From contig NZ_JAJOMA010000001.1 in the NCBI RefSeq assembly GCF_021129235.1, positions 764,903 through 828,902 on the forward strand: DNA of 64,000 bases, read 5' to 3'. Below the pieces are notes generated by a model. That model saw nothing but the letters and a program-made list of their open reading frames with translations, had not been told where the DNA came from and ran no database searches. The position numbers and the translations under genes were made by a program. Origin of the DNA: Kineosporia mesophila (lineage in GTDB: Bacteria > Actinomycetota > Actinomycetes > Actinomycetales > Kineosporiaceae). Of the stretch, positions 33,278 through 41,669 are shown in pieces. Every line of letters begins with the position of its first letter. The stretch's first letter is position 1.

Positions 33278-34564
33278 GTGGGCGTGACGCAGGTCGTGGG
33301 TGCGGGGACGGCACCCCCGGGAGGTCCGGGGCAGCCGTCGCTCCGTTCGCGGATCCGCTGGCGAGTCGCCGACCAGGTGCTTTCCAGTCTCACCGTGGTC
33401 GGTCTGTCGTTCGTGGTCGCCCGTTCCGTCGAGGCGCACATCTTCGGCATCTTCGGCGTGGTGCTGCTGCTGGCCGGGTTCGCGCTCGGCATCACCCGGG
33501 CCATGGTCAGCGACGTCTTCCTGATCCAGTTCGGGGACGCGGTGCCGGGCGTGCGGCGGCAGGCGGCGCGCAACGCGACCGGTGCCGCCGTGGCCCTCGG
33601 CCTGGCCGCGGGCACGTTCTGCTGCCTGGTCTCCGCCGTGCTGCCCGGGCAGCCGATCCGGACAGCCGTGTTCGCCGTCGGCCTGGCGCTGCCCGGGCTG
33701 CTCGTGCAGGACTGCTTCCGTCTCGTCTTCATCGCCGCGGGCCGTCCCCGCCCGGCCCTGCTGCTCGGGCTGTCCGGCGCGGCCGTGCAGCTCACCGTGG
33801 TCGTGCTGCTGACCGGCGCCGGTCACCACTCGATGGTCGGCATCACCGCGGGCTGGGGTGCCGCCGCCCTGCTGAGCGCCGGGATCGGCTGCCTGCTGGC
33901 CCGGCTCACCCCCTCGCTGCGCGAGGTGCCCCTGTGGTTCGCCCTGAACCGGCACCTGACCGTGCGGCTGAGCATCGACTACCTGCTCGGCCTGGGCTCG
34001 CTCTACCTGGCCTACTGCCTGATCGGCGGCGTGGTCGGGATCGCCGCGATCGGTGCGCTCTGGGCGGCGCAGATGTTCCTGGTGCCGGCCTACCTGGTGA
34101 TCAGCGGTACCTCGGCCCTGCTGCGGGCGCCGTTCGCCGCCCGGGCCGAGCGGGGGCAGGGCCTGTTGCGCCCGGCCCTGCTGACCGGGCTGGGGCTGGG
34201 CGTGGTCACCGCACTGTGGGGTGTCGCTCTGACCGCCGTGCCCGAGTGGCTCGGGATGCACCTGTCCGGCCAGAGCTGGGACGGCGCCAGCGACGTGCTG
34301 GAACCGGCCGTGATCGGCGTGGTCATGGCCGGTCTGGGGGCCGGACCGGTGCTGGCGCTGCGGGCCCGGGGCCGGCTGGACGCCCTGCGCCGCGCCTGGC
34401 TGGTCCGGGCCCTGCTGCTGCTCGTCCTGGGGACCGTCGGCGCGGACCTTCACGGTGTCCGGGGTGCGGCGATCGGGCTGGTGGCCGCGCACGTGATCGG
34501 GGCGATCGCGCTGTGGGCCCAGTTCCTGCGGAACTCTGCGCAGCCGGTCGACCCCGTCCGGTGA
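33278..34564 (+). CDS. Polysaccharide-flippase-like membrane protein (MOP superfamily)
   Basis: A 428-residue hydrophobic protein with about 12 transmembrane segments and short loops, including an N-terminal amphipathic part (RSRIRWRVADQVLSSLTVVGLSFVVARS) typical of Wzx/MATE-type transporters. Helix pairs with small residues (GVVLLLAGFALGITRAMVSD; YLLGLGSLYLAYCLIGGVVGIAAI) match the MOP pattern. It may flip a lipid-linked glycan or another precursor. No glycosyltransferase genes lie next to it, so the substrate is unknown. The start is a GTG at 33278. Confidence 0.72.
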   Translation: MGVTQVVGAGTAPPGGPGQPSLRSRIRWRVADQVLSSLTVVGLSFVVARSVEAHIFGIFGVVLLLAGFALGITRAMVSDVFLIQFGDAVPGVRRQAARNATGAAVALGLAAGTFCCLVSAVLPGQPIRTAVFAVGLALPGLLVQDCFRLVFIAAGRPRPALLLGLSGAAVQLTVVVLLTGAGHHSMVGITAGWGAAALLSAGIGCLLARLTPSLREVPLWFALNRHLTVRLSIDYLLGLGSLYLAYCLIGGVVGIAAIGALWAAQMFLVPAYLVISGTSALLRAPFAARAERGQGLLRPALLTGLGLGVVTALWGVALTAVPEWLGMHLSGQSWDGASDVLEPAVIGVVMAGLGAGPVLALRARGRLDALRRAWLVRALLLLVLGTVGADLHGVRGAAIGLVAAHVIGAIALWAQFLRNSAQPVDPVR

Positions 34565-34653
34565 CCTGAACGCGTCCGTCCTGACCCGCGTCCACCATGA
34601 CCGAAATCTGCCCTAGCGTTAGGGTCTCGATGCTCTGAAAGAAAGGGAAGGCC

Positions 34654-36123
34654 GTGGGTGCCGTTCTCCGCAATACCTCATGGCTGCGTTCGGGGACGGT
34701 GCTGCGGGTGGAGGTCCTCGCCGGGCTGGTCACCGCGCTCGCGCTGATCCCCGAGGTCATCTCCTTCTCCATCGTGGCCGGGCTGGACCCGCGCGTGGGC
34801 CTGTTCACCTCGTTCGTCATGGCCGTGGTCATCGCCTTCACCGGCGGGCGCCCGGGAATGGTGACGGCCGCGGCCGGTTCGGTGGCGCTCGTGATCGCAC
34901 CCCTGGCGCGGGAATTCGGCTTGCAGTACGTAATCGCGGCGGTGCTGCTCGGGGGTGCGATCCAGTTCCTGCTGGCGGTGCTGGGGGTGGCCCGGCTGAT
35001 GCGGTTCATCCCGCGCAGCGTGATGATCGGCTTCGTCAACGCCCTGGCCATCCTGATCTTCAGCGCCCAGCTGCGGCACCTGTTCGACGTGCCGTGGCTG
35101 GTCTACCCGCTGCTGGCGCTGTCGATCGTGATCATCGTGTTCCTCCCGCGGGTGTTCACTGCCGTTCCGGCGCAACTGGTCTCGATCGTCGTGGTGACGG
35201 CGACCGCCATCGGGTTCGGCCTGCACGTGCCCACCGTGGGTGATGAGGGGGCGCTGCCGGACGGCCTGCCGCTGCCGGGTCTGCCCGACATCCCGTGGAC
35301 GTTCGCGACGCTGCGCACGATCCTGCCCTACGCGATCGGCCTGGCCCTGGTCGGTCTGCTCGAGACGCTGCTGACGGCCAAGCTGGTCGACGACCTCACC
35401 GACACCGGCTCGGACAAGACCCGGGAGTCGTGGGGGCTGGGCGTGGCCAACCTGGCCGCCGGCCTCTTCGGTGGCATGGGTGGCTGCGCGATGATCGGCC
35501 AGACCATGATCAACGTGAAGAGCGGTGGGCGGCACCGGCTCAGCACCTTCCTGGCCGGCGCCTGGCTGCTGATGCTGGTTCTGCTGCTCGGCCCGGTGGT
35601 GGCCCGGATGCCGATGGTGGCGCTGGTCGCGGTGATGGTCGTGGTCGCCGCCACCACCTTCGACTGGCACAGCGTGGCCCCCGCCACGCTGCGGCGGATG
35701 CCGCGCAGCGAGACCTCGGTGATGGTCGTGACCGTCGCCGTCACGGTGGCCACGAACAACCTGGCCTACGGCGTGATCGTCGGGGTGCTGGCCGCCAGCG
35801 TGCTGTTCGCGCGGCGGGTGGCGCACCTGGTCACCGTCACCTCACGGCTCTCGCCGGACCGCTCGGTGAAGACCTACCAGGTGCACGGACAGCTCTTCTT
35901 CGCCTCCAGCAACGACATCGTGCACCAGTTCGAGTACGCCCAGGACCCCGGGCGCGTAGTCATCGATCTGACCACGGCACACATCTGGGACGCCTCCTCG
36001 GTCGCCGCGATGGACACGATCCGGACCAAGTACGGCGCCCGCGGCAAGGAAGTCACCATCGTGGGCCTGGACCCGCACAGCGAAGCCATGCACGGCCGTC
36101 TGGCGGGTACGCTCGGCGGCTGA
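34654..36123 (+). CDS. SulP-family anion transporter with STAS domain
   Basis: A 489-residue protein; GTG start behind an AGAAAGGGAAGG box. The membrane domain (about 20-390) shows the SulP patterns ALALIPEVISFSIVAGLDPRVGLFTSFVMAVVIAFTGGRPGMVTAAAGSVAL (about 28-80) and ETLLTAKLVDDLT...GLGVANLAAGLFGGMGGCAMIGQTMINVKSGGRHRLSTF (about 238-300). The C-terminal STAS domain (about 400-489) includes VVIDLTTAHIWDASSVAAMD. It is predicted to carry sulfate, bicarbonate or an organic anion with Na+ or H+. No carbonic anhydrase or sulfate-assimilation gene is adjacent. Confidence 0.92.
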   Translation: MGAVLRNTSWLRSGTVLRVEVLAGLVTALALIPEVISFSIVAGLDPRVGLFTSFVMAVVIAFTGGRPGMVTAAAGSVALVIAPLAREFGLQYVIAAVLLGGAIQFLLAVLGVARLMRFIPRSVMIGFVNALAILIFSAQLRHLFDVPWLVYPLLALSIVIIVFLPRVFTAVPAQLVSIVVVTATAIGFGLHVPTVGDEGALPDGLPLPGLPDIPWTFATLRTILPYAIGLALVGLLETLLTAKLVDDLTDTGSDKTRESWGLGVANLAAGLFGGMGGCAMIGQTMINVKSGGRHRLSTFLAGAWLLMLVLLLGPVVARMPMVALVAVMVVVAATTFDWHSVAPATLRRMPRSETSVMVVTVAVTVATNNLAYGVIVGVLAASVLFARRVAHLVTVTSRLSPDRSVKTYQVHGQLFFASSNDIVHQFEYAQDPGRVVIDLTTAHIWDASSVAAMDTIRTKYGARGKEVTIVGLDPHSEAMHGRLAGTLGG

Positions 36124-36249
36124 TGGTTGGGGCTTCGGGGATTTCGGCCGGGTAAGTCCACTTGCGCTATCTCCGGCCGGTGCGAAGGTCAAGGCGAGTG
36201 CAGACAGCCGCTCGGCTCTTCACGCACCAATTTCCTTTGTGAGGCTCTT

Positions 36250-37023
36250 ATGGCCGACGAATTCGGTGCGCCCCTGCGCGCCCAGAACACCACCACGACC
36301 ACGGAGCCGGTGTACGACCCCGCCGCACCCGTGGAGTACACCGAAACCACTTACACCGAAACGTATGTCGAGGATTCCGACAGTGGTTCGGATTCTACGA
36401 AGGATGTCGCCCGGGAGCAGGCCGCCAACGTCGGGCACGGTGCGGCGCAGGCCGGCCAGCACGTGGCCGGGGTGGCTGGTGAGCAGGCCGCCGGGGTTGC
36501 CTCGGAAGCCGCTGACCAGGCGAAGAACCTGTACGCACAGACCCGTGAGGAGCTGCGCGGCCAGGCGTCCACGCAGCAGCAGCGGCTGGCCGAGGGCGTG
36601 CGCTCGCTGAGCACCGAACTCGAGTCGATGGCCGACGGCGCGAACTCGGGCACCGCCTCCGACCTGGTGCGGGAGGTCTCCGGCCGGGCTCGTGACGTGG
36701 CCGGCTGGCTCGACCAGCGCGACCCGGGCGCCCTGCTGAGCGAGGTCACCGACTTCGCCCGGCGCCGTCCCGGCACGTTCCTGGCGATCGCCGCGGGTGC
36801 GGGCCTGATCGCCGGGCGCCTGACCCGGGGCGCGATCAGCGAGGCCCGCCACGAGTCCGCGAAAACTGACGCCGAGTCCGGGCCGACCGGCCGTGCCGAC
36901 GCACCCGTGAACGAGTACGTACAGCCCGAGCCCTACGCGTCGTACGAGCGGTACGACACCGACGGCACGGAGATCGTGGAGACCACCCGCTACGAGGAAA
37001 CCGTTGCCGGGGGCCGTCTGTGA
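36250..37023 (+). CDS. Helical stress/envelope protein heading a DUF3618 operon
   Basis: ATG 36250 gives 257 residues. The first 55 are disordered and Thr/Glu-rich (TTTTTEPVYDPAAPVEYTET). A long Ala/Gln/Glu-rich helical region follows (AREQAANVGHGAAQAGQHVA ... ASEAADQAKNLYAQTREELR, about 58-115), reminiscent of LEA-like proteins. About 150-200 resemble the pattern RDVAGWLDQRDPGALLSEVTDFARRRPGTFLAIAAGAGLIAGRL, with one hydrophobic helix. The tail is again acidic and Tyr-rich. Its stop overlaps the next start. It is likely membrane-associated and stress-related. Confidence 0.75.
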   Translation: MADEFGAPLRAQNTTTTTEPVYDPAAPVEYTETTYTETYVEDSDSGSDSTKDVAREQAANVGHGAAQAGQHVAGVAGEQAAGVASEAADQAKNLYAQTREELRGQASTQQQRLAEGVRSLSTELESMADGANSGTASDLVREVSGRARDVAGWLDQRDPGALLSEVTDFARRRPGTFLAIAAGAGLIAGRLTRGAISEARHESAKTDAESGPTGRADAPVNEYVQPEPYASYERYDTDGTEIVETTRYEETVAGGRL

Positions 37024-37445
37024 GCGCGGGTCACGGGGTTCCGGCCCCCACCCCGACCGGCGAGTCGCCCTCGATCGGTGACCTGCTCGGCGACATCACC
37101 CGCGACCTGTCCACGCTGATGCGCCAGGAGGTCGAGCTCGCCAAGGCGGAGCTGCGGCAGTCGGCGAAGCAGTCCGGCAAGGGCGCCGGAATGCTCGGTG
37201 CGGCAGGCGTTGCCGCGCACTTCACGGTGCTGTTCCTGCTGATCGCCATCTGGTGGTCACTGGGCGAACAGATCGGCCACGGCTGGTCCGCCCTGGTGGT
37301 GGCGCTCGTGCTGGCCGTGATCACCGCGGTGCTGGGTGTTCTCGGTCGCAACCAGATCAAGGCGGCCCCCGGGCTGCCCCGGACGACCGACAGCGTCAAG
37401 CGCATCCCGGACGCGGTCAAGGGCAACGAGGGGAACATCCGATGA
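37020..37445 (+). CDS. Actinobacterial holin-X-like membrane protein
   Basis: A 141-residue protein whose GTG overlaps the preceding stop. An amphipathic N-terminal helix (IGDLLGDITRDLSTLMRQEVELAKAELRQSAKQSGKGAGM, about 18-58) is followed by two transmembrane segments (AGVAAHFTVLFLLIAIWWSL; GHGWSALVVALVLAVITAVLGVL). This is the Phage_holin_3_6 / Holin-X pattern common next to DUF3618 genes in actinobacteria. Despite the name, these chromosomal proteins are thought to have envelope roles. The stop overlaps the next ATG. Confidence 0.85.
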   Translation: MSAGHGVPAPTPTGESPSIGDLLGDITRDLSTLMRQEVELAKAELRQSAKQSGKGAGMLGAAGVAAHFTVLFLLIAIWWSLGEQIGHGWSALVVALVLAVITAVLGVLGRNQIKAAPGLPRTTDSVKRIPDAVKGNEGNIR

Positions 37446-38125
37446 GCCAGCAGACCAGTCCATCCACGTCATCGACGTCGGCGGAGACGCCGGAGGAGAT
37501 CCGGGCGCGGATCGAGAACACCCGCCAGGAACTCAGCACCGACGTGAACACGCTCGCCGAGACGGTTCGGCCGGGCAATGTCGCCAAGCGTCAGGTGGAC
37601 AAGGTGAAGGACGCCGCGGGCTCGGCCCGGGACCGGGTGATGGGTTCCGCCGGAACCGCGAAGGAGAAGGTCATGGGAACCGCCACGAGTTCCGGCCGGA
37701 GCACGTCATCGACCCTGGGTGACGCGAAGTCAGCGGTGAGCGACGCCGCGTCCTCGTCCCAGCAGGCCGTGGCCGGCGCCCCGGGCGCGGTCAAGGCCCG
37801 CACCGAGGGCAACCCGCTGGCCGCCGGCCTGATCGCGTTCGGCGCGGGCATGCTGCTGGGCTCGCTCCTGCCGGCCACCCGGCAGGAGGAGAAGGCCGTG
37901 ACGAAGCTGAAGGAGAACGCCTCCACCGTCACCGGCCCGGCGACCGAGATGGCCAAGGAGGTCGGTGAGAACCTGCGCGGCAGCGCCCAGGAAGCGGCCG
38001 ACTCCGTGCGGTCCACCGCCACCGATGCCGCGCAGACGGTGAAGGAAGAGGCCTCCTCCGCCGGTCAGCAGGTGAAGGACCAGGGGGTACAGGCCAAGGA
38101 GCAGGTGCAGGAGACGCGTTCCTGA
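37442..38125 (+). CDS. DUF3618-family protein
   Basis: ATG overlaps the previous stop (ATGA); 227 residues. Residues about 18-60 match DUF3618 (TPEEIRARIENTRQELSTDVNTLAETVRPGNVAKRQVDKVKD). A central Ser/Ala/Lys-rich helical region leads to one hydrophobic helix (NPLAAGLIAFGAGMLLGSLLPATR, about 122-145). A LEA-like tail with repeating A-x-x-A-K/E-E patterns (TEMAKEVGENLRGSAQEAAD ... SAGQQVKDQGVQAKEQVQET) closes it. The three coupled genes form one operon, probably for envelope or osmotic stress. Confidence 0.88.
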   Translation: MSQQTSPSTSSTSAETPEEIRARIENTRQELSTDVNTLAETVRPGNVAKRQVDKVKDAAGSARDRVMGSAGTAKEKVMGTATSSGRSTSSTLGDAKSAVSDAASSSQQAVAGAPGAVKARTEGNPLAAGLIAFGAGMLLGSLLPATRQEEKAVTKLKENASTVTGPATEMAKEVGENLRGSAQEAADSVRSTATDAAQTVKEEASSAGQQVKDQGVQAKEQVQETRS

Positions 38126-38203
38126 TCCATGGTCCCGCCGGCGGCCCGCGGGTGATCCTGGCGCTTCCGGGATCGCCCGCTCCGTCGCCTCGTTCGCCCA
38201 CCG

Positions 38204-39646
38204 GTGGTCACACTTCAGCGCCAAAGGGTGACCGCGTTTGGCACTGTGCGCCGAACGGTGCACAGTGAGCCTGTGGGCTCGGCCGGAACTGTTCTGTCGA
38301 CGGCCCGCAGGCTCCGAAGTGCCCTGATCGTCACGATCGTCCTGCTGCTCATCGCCGCTCTGGTCATTCACCTCGAGCATCGCCGGCAGCGGTCGGAGAA
38401 CCGGGTCCTGCCACTGATGAGTCAGGTGGTCGGCATCGCCCCGAACGGGGACCGGATCGCCGTCCCGGCGGAGACCGACCCGTCGGTGGTCGATTTCTAC
38501 CCGGGTACGCGCGTGCTGACGCCCGAGTCGGCCGCCGTTCTCACCCGGACGAAGGCCACGGCGCAGGACGTCAGCCGGGCGCAGGCCCTGGCCGAGGCCC
38601 AGCGGGCCTGGCTGGCGGCGGGCGACCGGCCCGGCCGCGGCGGGCCCTACGCCGAGATGGTCGAGAACGCGCTGCTCGACATCCACACCCTGCTGCTCGA
38701 CAACGGGGCCCTGGTGGCGGCGTGGGCGGGACCGTGGCGTTACGTCTGGCCCCGCGACGCCGCGTTCGCCGCGGTCGCGCTGATCGAGACCGGGCACCCG
38801 GCCGACGCTCTGCGGATCCTGGAGTTCCTGCAACGGCAGCAGCCGGCCGACGGGGTCTTCGAAGCCCGTTACCGGCCGGACGAGTCCGGGGTGCCCGACG
38901 ACCGGGGTAAGCAGAACGACGGGTCCGGCTGGGTGCTGTGGGCCACGCTGGAACTGGTGGACTCGTTGCCGCCGGCGCAGGCCCAGAAGGCTCTCGACAC
39001 CCTTCGCCCGATGATCGAGGCGTCCACCCGGGGCCTGCTGAACCTCACGGACGGCCCCGGCGCGCTGCCCCCGCACTCGCAGGACTACTGGGAACTGCCC
39101 ATGTACCGGCTGAGTCTGGGAACGGCGGCACCGATCGCTCTGGGTCTGCGCTCGGCGACGTCACTGCAGACCATGCTCGGCGCCCCGGCCACGGTCCGGG
39201 CCACCCGGCAGCGGGCCCAGCGGCTGGAGAAGAGCATCACGGACGATTTCGGTTCCCAGGGATATCCCCGGGAACTGGGCGGCGACGTGTCCGACGCCTC
39301 GATCTCGTTCCTGCTGCCGCCCTTCACCGCGGCCGCCCCACCGTCGGTCGTACGGGCCTGGAACAAGGCGGGGAACGGCATGATCAGGGCGGCCGGGGGA
39401 CTGGCCCCCGGCGTCGGCTGGCCCAACGACGGCATCAGCTGGACCCCTCCGACCGCCCTGTACGCCCTCACCGCGGCCTCCGTCGGCGACCGGGCACAGG
39501 CCAACCACTGGCTGACCTGGCTGCGTGACCATCGCACCGCGTTCGGGGCGATCCCCGAGAAACTGCTCAGCACCGGCGCGCCGGCCTATCCCGCGCCGCT
39601 GGCCTGGTCCGACGCACTCGTCGTGATGGCGGTGGCCCGGATCTGA
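38204..39646 (+). CDS. Membrane-anchored GH15-like glucan hydrolase
   Basis: A 480-residue protein (GTG 38204; the start is uncertain). A signal-anchor helix lies at about 38-58 (RSALIVTIVLLLIAALVIHL) after an Arg-rich stretch. The extracellular part is an (alpha/alpha)6-barrel glycosidase: WAGPWRYVWPRDAAFAAVALIETGHPADALRILEFL (about 174-210), QNDGSGWVLWATLELV, DYWELPMYRLSLGTAAP (about 290-306, catalytic Glu candidate in YWE), and GWPNDGISWTPPTALYAL. This resembles GH15 glucoamylase/dextranase-type enzymes. Predicted to hydrolyse alpha-glucans at the outer face of the membrane. Confidence 0.75.
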   Translation: MVTLQRQRVTAFGTVRRTVHSEPVGSAGTVLSTARRLRSALIVTIVLLLIAALVIHLEHRRQRSENRVLPLMSQVVGIAPNGDRIAVPAETDPSVVDFYPGTRVLTPESAAVLTRTKATAQDVSRAQALAEAQRAWLAAGDRPGRGGPYAEMVENALLDIHTLLLDNGALVAAWAGPWRYVWPRDAAFAAVALIETGHPADALRILEFLQRQQPADGVFEARYRPDESGVPDDRGKQNDGSGWVLWATLELVDSLPPAQAQKALDTLRPMIEASTRGLLNLTDGPGALPPHSQDYWELPMYRLSLGTAAPIALGLRSATSLQTMLGAPATVRATRQRAQRLEKSITDDFGSQGYPRELGGDVSDASISFLLPPFTAAAPPSVVRAWNKAGNGMIRAAGGLAPGVGWPNDGISWTPPTALYALTAASVGDRAQANHWLTWLRDHRTAFGAIPEKLLSTGAPAYPAPLAWSDALVVMAVARI

Positions 39647-39736
39647 GAAGGACCTGAGTGGCGCCCCATTGGTCACTGAGCGGAGTGCTACCGTCACGTC
39701 CGGTAACTCGCCCGCCGCTCTGCCCCCGGGGATGTC

Positions 39737-40756
39737 GTGAAAATCAGACGCTGGCTCTCGTTCGGTGTGATCCCTGCTGTCGGCCTGGGGGTGATCCTCG
39801 CGACCCTGGCCGGTGTGGAGCCGGCCACCGCCGTCACCCCCCGGATCCCGTCCACCCAGTCCGGGATGCCGTGGGCCAGTGGCGCGTTCATGCCCGACTA
39901 CGTGCCCTCCGCGCAGACGGAGTTCGGCCGGCAGCGCGGTGCCGGGTCGGACGTCGCCGTGGTGTACTCCGGCCGCACCGACTGGGAGTCTCTCAGTAAC
40001 CCCGCGTGGCTGTACCGGACCTGGAAGGACGCCTCCCAGACGCTGGTCATCAGCAGCGCTCCGTTCCCGGAGGGTCCCGGCTACTCGCTGGCCGCCTGCG
40101 CCGCCGGCCGCTACGACACCTACTGGAACGCGTTCGGGCAGAACGCCGCCGACTCGGGCATGTCCCAGCGCACGGTGATCCGGCTGGCCTGGGAGTTCAA
40201 CGGCACCTGGGTGGACTGGGCGGCGTACAGGCCGCAGACCTTCGTGAAGTGCTGGCGCCGTATCTTCACCGCCGCCGAGGCGAAGGCCCCGAAGCTGCGC
40301 TGGGACTGGACGGTCAACCGGGGGGTCGGCGACGCCCTCAGCGACGCCACCAAGGCCTGGCCGGGCAAGAAGTACGTGGACTTCGTCGGCATCGACACCT
40401 ACGACGGGTACCCGGCCGTCACCACCAAGGCGGGCTGGGACAAGCAGCTCAACGGTAACCAGGGGCTGAAGTACTGGGCGGCCTTCGCGCGGCGCAAGGG
40501 CAAGCGGCTGACCGTGCCGGAATGGGGCCTCTACCCGGGCTACGCCTGGAAGGGCCACGGCGGTGGTGACAATGCCAACTACATGAAGAAGATGTTCAGC
40601 TTCTTCCGGTCGCAGCAGGGCAACCTGGCCTACGAGGGGTACTTCAACGACACCGACCCGGCCCACGCGGGCGCGCTGAGCCTCAACCCCAAGGCCAGGG
40701 CCGAGTACCGCCGGCAGGTTCGGTCGGCGATCCGCCTGGCCCGGGGCGCTTCGTAG
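39737..40756 (+). CDS. Secreted GH26-like beta-mannanase
   Basis: A 339-residue protein with a Sec signal (MKIRRWLSFGVIPAVGLGVILATLAG, cleavage near VEPATA at about 31). The mature TIM-barrel has the acid/base Glu in VIRLAWEFNGTWVDW (about 152) and the nucleophile Glu in LTVPEWGLYPGY (about 257), with DFVGIDTYDGYP between. That order and spacing fit GH26 endo-beta-mannanases. Secreted to degrade mannan or a related hemicellulose. Its position next to a GH15-like gene suggests a polysaccharide-using lifestyle, though each gene has its own start region. Confidence 0.83.
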   Translation: MKIRRWLSFGVIPAVGLGVILATLAGVEPATAVTPRIPSTQSGMPWASGAFMPDYVPSAQTEFGRQRGAGSDVAVVYSGRTDWESLSNPAWLYRTWKDASQTLVISSAPFPEGPGYSLAACAAGRYDTYWNAFGQNAADSGMSQRTVIRLAWEFNGTWVDWAAYRPQTFVKCWRRIFTAAEAKAPKLRWDWTVNRGVGDALSDATKAWPGKKYVDFVGIDTYDGYPAVTTKAGWDKQLNGNQGLKYWAAFARRKGKRLTVPEWGLYPGYAWKGHGGGDNANYMKKMFSFFRSQQGNLAYEGYFNDTDPAHAGALSLNPKARAEYRRQVRSAIRLARGAS

Positions 40757-40934
40757 CGCAAGGCATTCGCAGTGCATTGTGCACTCGTAGCCTGGGGTTG
40801 AAAAGTGCTAGCGGACAGTGATGTTCGCCGCTGGAAGAACTTCTCCACAGAACCGGCACTGCGGTCCCAAGTTGTCGGTGGGTGCGCCTACTCTCATCTC
40901 CACCTACAGATCGTTTGGTGAGGGAGCGGCAAGG

Positions 40935-41669
40935 GTGGAGCTCATCCAGGCGCGGGCGCTCGCAGTCGGGCTCATGAGGCGTCACGGGCTGTCCGACTGG
41001 CGCCTCGTCTTCGACAACGCCAAGACCAGGGCCGGCATCTGCCGGGCCGAGCCCCGGGAGATCGGGCTCAGCCGGGTGCTGGCGCAACTGCACAGCCGGG
41101 CCGAGGTCACCGAGACGGTACTGCACGAGATCGCGCACGCACTGGTCGGCCCGGCCCACGGGCACGACGAGATCTGGCAGGCCCAGGCCCGGGCCATCGG
41201 GTGCTCGGGCACCCGCTGCCTGCCGCAGGACGCGCCCCGGCCCCCGGGGCCGTGGCGGGGTACCTGCCCGCGCGGTCACTCGATCACCCGGCACCGGCAG
41301 CCCGTGCGGGTGCAGTCGTGCGGGGAGTGCTCCCGGGCCTTCGACCCCTCGTCCCTGCTCGACTGGATGCGCAACGGTGAGGTCGTGCCGATGCACCCCA
41401 GTTACGTGGCCGAGCGGCGCTGGGTGGTGCAGCGGGTGCGCCCGGGCCGGCCGGAGCCCGCGGTCGCCGCCCGGGGTGCCGTCCCGGAACCGGCCGTCAC
41501 CGGCCGCGACGCGGCACTCTTCCCGATCGGCACCCGGGTCCGGCTGATCTGCCCGGGCAAGTACGCGGGCACCACCGGCAAGGTGGTCCGGATCGGCCGC
41601 ACCCGCTATCACGTGCAGGTCCGGCGCCAGCTCCTCACAGTGCCGTTCTCGCAGGTGGAGCGCTATTAG
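40935..41669 (+). CDS. SprT-like zinc metalloprotein with C-terminal SH3/KOW-like domain
   Basis: GTG 40935 follows GGGAGCGGCAAG; 244 residues. The SprT-type core shows VTETVLHEIAHALVGPAHGHDEIW (about 57-80; H-E-x2-H with a downstream His as third ligand) and a zinc-ribbon-like Cys set (CSGTRC; CPRGH; CGEC). The last 60 residues form a beta-rich barrel (IGTRVRLICPGKYAGTTGKVVRIGRTRYHVQV) of KOW/SH3 type, suggesting nucleic-acid contact. SprT relatives include Spartan-type proteases for DNA-protein crosslinks; activity here is unproven. Its stop TAG interlocks with the convergent gene's stop. Confidence 0.75.
   Translation: MELIQARALAVGLMRRHGLSDWRLVFDNAKTRAGICRAEPREIGLSRVLAQLHSRAEVTETVLHEIAHALVGPAHGHDEIWQAQARAIGCSGTRCLPQDAPRPPGPWRGTCPRGHSITRHRQPVRVQSCGECSRAFDPSSLLDWMRNGEVVPMHPSYVAERRWVVQRVRPGRPEPAVAARGAVPEPAVTGRDAALFPIGTRVRLICPGKYAGTTGKVVRIGRTRYHVQVRRQLLTVPFSQVERY

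Noticed and set aside
33239..34492. Long antisense frame over the flippase-like gene
   Set aside because: Gln/Gly/Arg/Pro-rich composition typical of shadow frames; sense frame has clear membrane helices.
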